From Halieaceae bacterium UBA5085 (lineage in GTDB: Bacteria > Pseudomonadota > Gammaproteobacteria > Pseudomonadales > Halieaceae): a stretch of 64,000 nt of DNA. The position numbers were made by a program, and so were the translations under genes. The notes under the pieces are model-generated. The model saw only the letters and a program-made list of their open reading frames with translations, ran no database searches and was not told the origin of the DNA. Positions 60,807-64,000 of the stretch are shown here, piece after piece; positions within the stretch are counted from its first letter, which is position 1, and each line of letters starts with the position of its first letter. The stretch spans positions 109,758-173,757 of the forward strand of contig DIAF01000015.1 in the NCBI GenBank assembly GCA_002414665.1, given 5' to 3'.

Positions 60807-62270
60807 CTACCGATTCATTTTCAGCAGTTGATCCACAATGCGTTCCAGCTGTGTCAGGTTGTTGCACTCGGCGGCGAAGTGACAGGCGCTCAGATAGCGC
60901 AGCATCTCCGAGTCACCCGTACCCCAGGCCCGCCGCGATTCCGGATTCAGCCAGATCACCCGGCGGCTGCGCTGGTAAATACTGCGCATGATGTCCAGCT
61001 GTGGGTCGCCATTATTATTGCGCGCATCACCCAGTATGATAACGGTTGTGCTGCTGTTGATATCCTCCAGCGCAAGGCGGGCAAAGTCCTGCAGACTCTT
61101 GCCGTAGTCCGTCGCTCCACCGTAGCGCCAGTTGACCAGCTCAATCGCCTTGTCCACCGGGTATTGCGCGAACAGGTCACTGACCTCGCCGAGGTGGCTG
61201 GAGAACGCGAAGCTGCGTACCTTGGGCAGCACATCCTGCAGACTGTAGAGAAACAGCAGCAGAAACTTCGCATAGGCCGCCACCGAGCCGCTGACGTCAC
61301 AGATCGCCAGCAGCTGCGGCTTGTTTTTCTGGACCCGCCTCCAGTGAGTATGGAACAGGATGCCGTCGTTGGCGATACCCCTGCGCAAGGTCCGCCCCAT
61401 ATCCAGCTTGCCGCGCCGATAGACCCGTCGCTTGCGCGCGTGGCGCTCGGCGAGCTTGCGCGCCATCTGCCGCACCAGCTCGTGGACCCGGTGCAGGTAG
61501 CGTTGCTCCAGATTGCTCAGCCGTGTCCGGCTGAGCAGATCGTCCATGAAACGGGCGTTCTGGCCCTCGGCCTGCAGCAGATAGTGTTGCTCAACGTAGT
61601 CGCGCACCTGTTCGCGTAGAATGTCCCGATAGCGGCGCAGCGGCTCCAGCGCCGGACTGTCCTGTTGCTCCAGTCTGGCGAGTGTACGGCGCAGTTGCTC
61701 CTCGCCCATCGCATCCAGCATGCGTCGGGTGAACTGGCCTTTCTGGGTGAACATGCGGATCTGGCTCAGGCCGATACTCGCCGCTGCCTCACCCAGCGCC
61801 AGATTCAGCGCGGTGCTGTCGTTGTTGCGCAGTTGCTGCAGCAGCGGTGTCGCCAGCAGTTCGGCCAGCGCCGCGTCATCGCGGGAGGCCTCGTCCAGCA
61901 ACTGCTCGACGCTGGCCCGGTGGTTCTCTGTGGCTGCGTCCGTGTTGAGGGCGTCCGTGCTGAGGGCGTCCGTGCTGACGGCGTCCTGCTCGGCGCTACG
62001 CTCTTCGCGTGTGCTGGTAAAGTCGGCGAGGTGGCGGTCGAAGAAGCGCGAGAAGCAATGATGAAAAACCGCCTCCTCTGCCGGCGTTTTCGCCAGTGCT
62101 GCCGCGAGTCCGTCGCGCAGCCGCTCGCGACGGGCGTATCCCAGGGTTGCTGCGACGTCCATGGCGTCCAGCGTTTCCGCCGGGGATACACGCACGTCAT
62201 GGCTGCGCAACAGGCTGACAAAACTGACCAGGTGTCGTTGCATGGCCTGGGAGGGGGCCGCGTCAGCCAT
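60807..62270 (-). CDS. VWA domain protein, CoxE-like
   Basis: A 487-residue VWA-domain protein of the CoxE-like group that works with MoxR ATPases in assembling metalloenzymes and other complexes. The C-terminal VWA domain has the MIDAS motif DVSGSVA, with SSTTVIILGDARNN and RVIWLNPE later. The N-terminal half is helical and contains a short five-residue tandem repeat (STDAL type) from about residue 96. The start ATG at 62270 overlaps the MoxR stop by 8 bp. The client is unknown; MoaA next door hints at a molybdenum-linked target but this is weak. Confidence 0.87.
   Translation of the reverse strand: MADAAPSQAMQRHLVSFVSLLRSHDVRVSPAETLDAMDVAATLGYARRERLRDGLAAALAKTPAEEAVFHHCFSRFFDRHLADFTSTREERSAEQDAVSTDALSTDALNTDAATENHRASVEQLLDEASRDDAALAELLATPLLQQLRNNDSTALNLALGEAAASIGLSQIRMFTQKGQFTRRMLDAMGEEQLRRTLARLEQQDSPALEPLRRYRDILREQVRDYVEQHYLLQAEGQNARFMDDLLSRTRLSNLEQRYLHRVHELVRQMARKLAERHARKRRVYRRGKLDMGRTLRRGIANDGILFHTHWRRVQKNKPQLLAICDVSGSVAAYAKFLLLFLYSLQDVLPKVRSFAFSSHLGEVSDLFAQYPVDKAIELVNWRYGGATDYGKSLQDFARLALEDINSSTTVIILGDARNNNGDPQLDIMRSIYQRSRRVIWLNPESRRAWGTGDSEMLRYLSACHFAAECNNLTQLERIVDQLLKMNR
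61936..61985. repeat. 15-bp tandem repeat within the VWA gene
   Basis: Three copies of a 15-bp unit (GCGTCCGTGCTGAGG and variants) at 61936-61950, 61951-61965 and 61966-61980, followed by a partial fourth. The unit keeps the reading frame and encodes a repeated five-residue S/N-T-D-A-L/A segment, probably a flexible linker produced by slippage. Confidence 0.9.
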
Positions 62271-63204
62271 AGGCGCGACGCGGCAACAGGTCGCGCAGCG
62301 CGGATTCTGCGGTATTGATGTCGTCTTCGAATTTGAGCAGTACGTTCAGGGTGCTGTGGATGATTTGTGGGTCCAGCTCCCGGGCATGCAACAGCAGCAG
62401 GCTGCGCGCCCAGTCGATGGTTTCCGAGATGGCGGGGGATTTTTTCAGGTCAAGGTCACGCAGTGAATGCACGAACTCAACCAACTGATGGCGCAGCTGT
62501 TCATCGATATCCGGCACGCGGCTGAGGACAATGCGCTCCTCCAGCTCGACACTGGGGAACGGGATATAGAGATGCAGGCAGCGTCGTTTCAGTGCATCAC
62601 TGATATCCCGGGTGTTGTTGCTGGTGAGGAACACCATGGGCGACACCTGTGCCTGAATGGTGCCGATCTCCGGGATGGATACCTGGTAGTCGGAGAGAAT
62701 CTCCAGCAGCAATGACTCGAATTCGTAGTCGGATTTGTCCACCTCATCAATGAGCAGTATGGCGCCTCGTTCCTGCTGCATGGCCTTGAGTAGCGGCCTG
62801 GGTTCAAGGAATTCCTCGGAATAGAAGGTGTCGCCGAACTGGTGCAGACGTTCCACGGACTCCGCCAGCCCCTGGGCGCCCTTGAGCAGGTCCCCCAGCT
62901 TTTCTTTCAGGATCTGTGTGTAGAGCAGTTGTTTCCCGTATTTCCACTCGTAGAGCGCCTTGGCTTCATCGAGCCCCTCGTAACACTGCAAGCGGATCAA
63001 CGGTACGTCCAGCAGCAGTGCCGTGGTTTTCGCCAGTTCTGTTTTGCCCACGCCTGGCGGGCCCTCGACCAGAATTGGCTTGCGCAACTGAAAGGCAAGG
63101 TATACCGCCGTGGCAATTTTCGGGCTGCAGATGTAGCCGAACGATTCGAAGCCCTGCTCTATGGCCTCGATGGAAGCCAGTTGCGGGAAATCCTGAGTGT
63201 GCAC
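62263..63204 (-). CDS. MoxR-type AAA+ ATPase
   Basis: A 313-residue MoxR-family chaperone-like ATPase. Walker A is GPPGVGKTEL, Walker B AILLIDEVDKSD, sensor 1 VFLTSNNTRD, and the arginine finger is in DALKRRCLH. It forms a gene pair with the VWA protein, overlapping by 8 bp, the usual MoxR-VWA module (CoxD/CoxE-like). It probably inserts metals or opens a client enzyme. The ATG at 63204 lies 24 bp from the moaA stop. Confidence 0.93.
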   Translation of the reverse strand: MHTQDFPQLASIEAIEQGFESFGYICSPKIATAVYLAFQLRKPILVEGPPGVGKTELAKTTALLLDVPLIRLQCYEGLDEAKALYEWKYGKQLLYTQILKEKLGDLLKGAQGLAESVERLHQFGDTFYSEEFLEPRPLLKAMQQERGAILLIDEVDKSDYEFESLLLEILSDYQVSIPEIGTIQAQVSPMVFLTSNNTRDISDALKRRCLHLYIPFPSVELEERIVLSRVPDIDEQLRHQLVEFVHSLRDLDLKKSPAISETIDWARSLLLLHARELDPQIIHSTLNVLLKFEDDINTAESALRDLLPRRAYG

Positions 63205-63227
63205 GCTGTATCCCTTCGCCAGGGCGG

Positions 63228-64000
63228 TCAGCCGCCGGTGGCGTTCATGAAGCGGAGAATGTCCGGTTCGTCGTCGTGGGTAAAATGATGCTTTTCCGGT
63301 TTCAGCGCCAGCGCGGCGACAATCGCCTCGGCGAGTTCCTGTCGGGTGCTGCCCGGGCGACGCAGCAGCGGGCGCAGGTCCACGGAGTGCTCATTCCCCA
63401 GGCACAGCAGCAGTCGGCCCTCAACGGTGAGGCGCACGCGGTTGCACAGGTGGCAGAAGTTGTTGCTGTGGGGTGAGATAAAGCCCACCCGTGTTGCGCT
63501 GTCCGGCATGCTGAAGTAGCGGGCCGGTCCCGCGTTGCCCGTGGGGTCGCCCAGAGCCGTCAAGGAGTAGCGCTGCTCTATGCGCTGGCGCAGTTCCGCA
63601 CTGCTGCAGAAGCTCAGCTGCCTGCTGTGTTCGTCGATGCGCCCAAGGGGCATTTCTTCAATGAAAGCGATGTCGATGCCGCGCTGGCGGGCAAACTCCA
63701 CCAGGTCCAGAGCCTCGTCGTCGTTGCGTCCGTTCAGGATAACGGCGTTCAGTTTGATGCGTTGAAAGCCGCTGGCAGTTGCAGCATCTATGCCCGCCAG
63801 AACCTGGTGCAGATCACCGGTGCGGGTCAGTTCGCGAAACCGCTCGGGGCGCAGGCTGTCCAGGCTGATATTGAGGGTGCTGACACCGGCCTGTTGCAGC
63901 GGCTGCGCCAGGCGTGCCAGTTGCGAGCCGTTGGTGGTCAGCGCGAGTGTTTCAAGGCCAGGCAGTGCCCCCAGTTGCTCCACCAGCCACAGAATGTTGA
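63228..64000 (-). CDS. moaA: GTP 3',8-cyclase MoaA, 5' end missing
   Basis: The C-terminal ~257 residues of MoaA, the radical SAM enzyme of molybdenum cofactor synthesis; the N-terminal SAM cluster lies beyond the right edge. The second iron-sulfur cluster is seen in FCHLCNRVRL and LLLCLG (C-x2-C-x13-C). The ending GG is essential for activity and characteristic. The strand continues off the window at NILWLVEQL, so the gene is cut, not broken. It is followed by the MoxR-VWA pair, so a link with molybdenum enzymes is possible. Confidence 0.95.
   Translation of the reverse strand, partial: NILWLVEQLGALPGLETLALTTNGSQLARLAQPLQQAGVSTLNISLDSLRPERFRELTRTGDLHQVLAGIDAATASGFQRIKLNAVILNGRNDDEALDLVEFARQRGIDIAFIEEMPLGRIDEHSRQLSFCSSAELRQRIEQRYSLTALGDPTGNAGPARYFSMPDSATRVGFISPHSNNFCHLCNRVRLTVEGRLLLCLGNEHSVDLRPLLRRPGSTRQELAEAIVAALALKPEKHHFTHDDEPDILRFMNATGG

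Noticed and set aside
1..64000. CRISPR arrays, tRNA/rRNA genes and insertion sequences
   Set aside because: No regularly spaced direct repeats with spacers, no recognisable tRNA arms and no transposase frames were found; the two short tandem arrays are only 15-bp units.

Overview
The window reads as chromosome of a high-GC marine-type gammaproteobacterium, probably near Halieaceae/Cellvibrionales or Pseudomonas-like lineages. This is inferred from gene order (lptM-lysA-dapF-DUF484-xerC-yigB; algZ-algR-hemC-hemD-hemX-hemY; trxA-rho-ubiD) and from the TonB receptor, carotenoid-oxygenase and acyl-CoA ligase content. No rRNA, tRNA, insertion sequence, prophage or CRISPR array was seen.

Region 1 (1-11.4 kb) is an accessory catabolic block. 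A leftward group encodes an AMP-dependent acyl-CoA ligase (cut by the window edge), a nitronate-monooxygenase-family flavoprotein, a DUF1295 membrane protein and a short-chain dehydrogenase. A rightward group encodes a carotenoid-oxygenase-family enzyme, a TonB-dependent receptor, an unusual tandem HxlR regulator with two zinc-ribbon-like motifs, a PaaN-type aldehyde dehydrogenase and a SnoaL-like protein. Together they suggest import and oxidative cleavage of a hydrophobic or aromatic substrate, followed by aldehyde and CoA-ester oxidation.

Region 2 (11.4-34.2 kb) is dominated by nitrogen acquisition. After comM and ubiK comes a sigma-54/NtrC-type promoter driving a TorF-family porin, glnK and amtB. 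Next are a MetX-like alpha/beta-fold protein, a type III glutamine-synthetase-like ligase and a TetR regulator. A leftward five-gene operon follows: TIM-barrel isomerase-like protein, diiron desaturase-like membrane enzyme, and an ABC importer (permease, binding protein, ATPase). I cannot assign its substrate, and it is the best candidate for an undescribed system. It shares a 568-bp control region with the divergent guanidine operon. That region holds back-to-back sigma-54 promoters, a cluster of NtrC-like half-sites and a guanidine-I riboswitch. The guanidine operon encodes an ABC importer, two DUF1989 proteins (carboxyguanidine deiminase pair), guanidine carboxylase and allophanate hydrolase, followed by a second PII protein.

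Region 3 (34.2-64 kb) is mostly housekeeping: lysine and arginine biosynthesis, XerC recombinase, AlgZ/AlgR-like two-component system, early haem synthesis, UbiD, Rho, thioredoxin, an ABC-F protein, FKBP isomerase, Rsd, DsbB, GshA, a BamA/TamA-like outer-membrane protein, PilU, a MoxR-VWA pair and MoaA (cut by the right edge).

The nitrogen genes fit one programme. Under nitrogen limitation, NtrC and sigma-54 would switch on ammonium uptake and PII signalling, the guanidine route (guanidine to carboxyguanidine to allophanate to ammonia and CO2) and a second importer-oxidase module for another, unknown nitrogen compound. All start choices, motif positions and regulatory sites come from reading the sequence; family assignments rest on remembered family features, not on searches.
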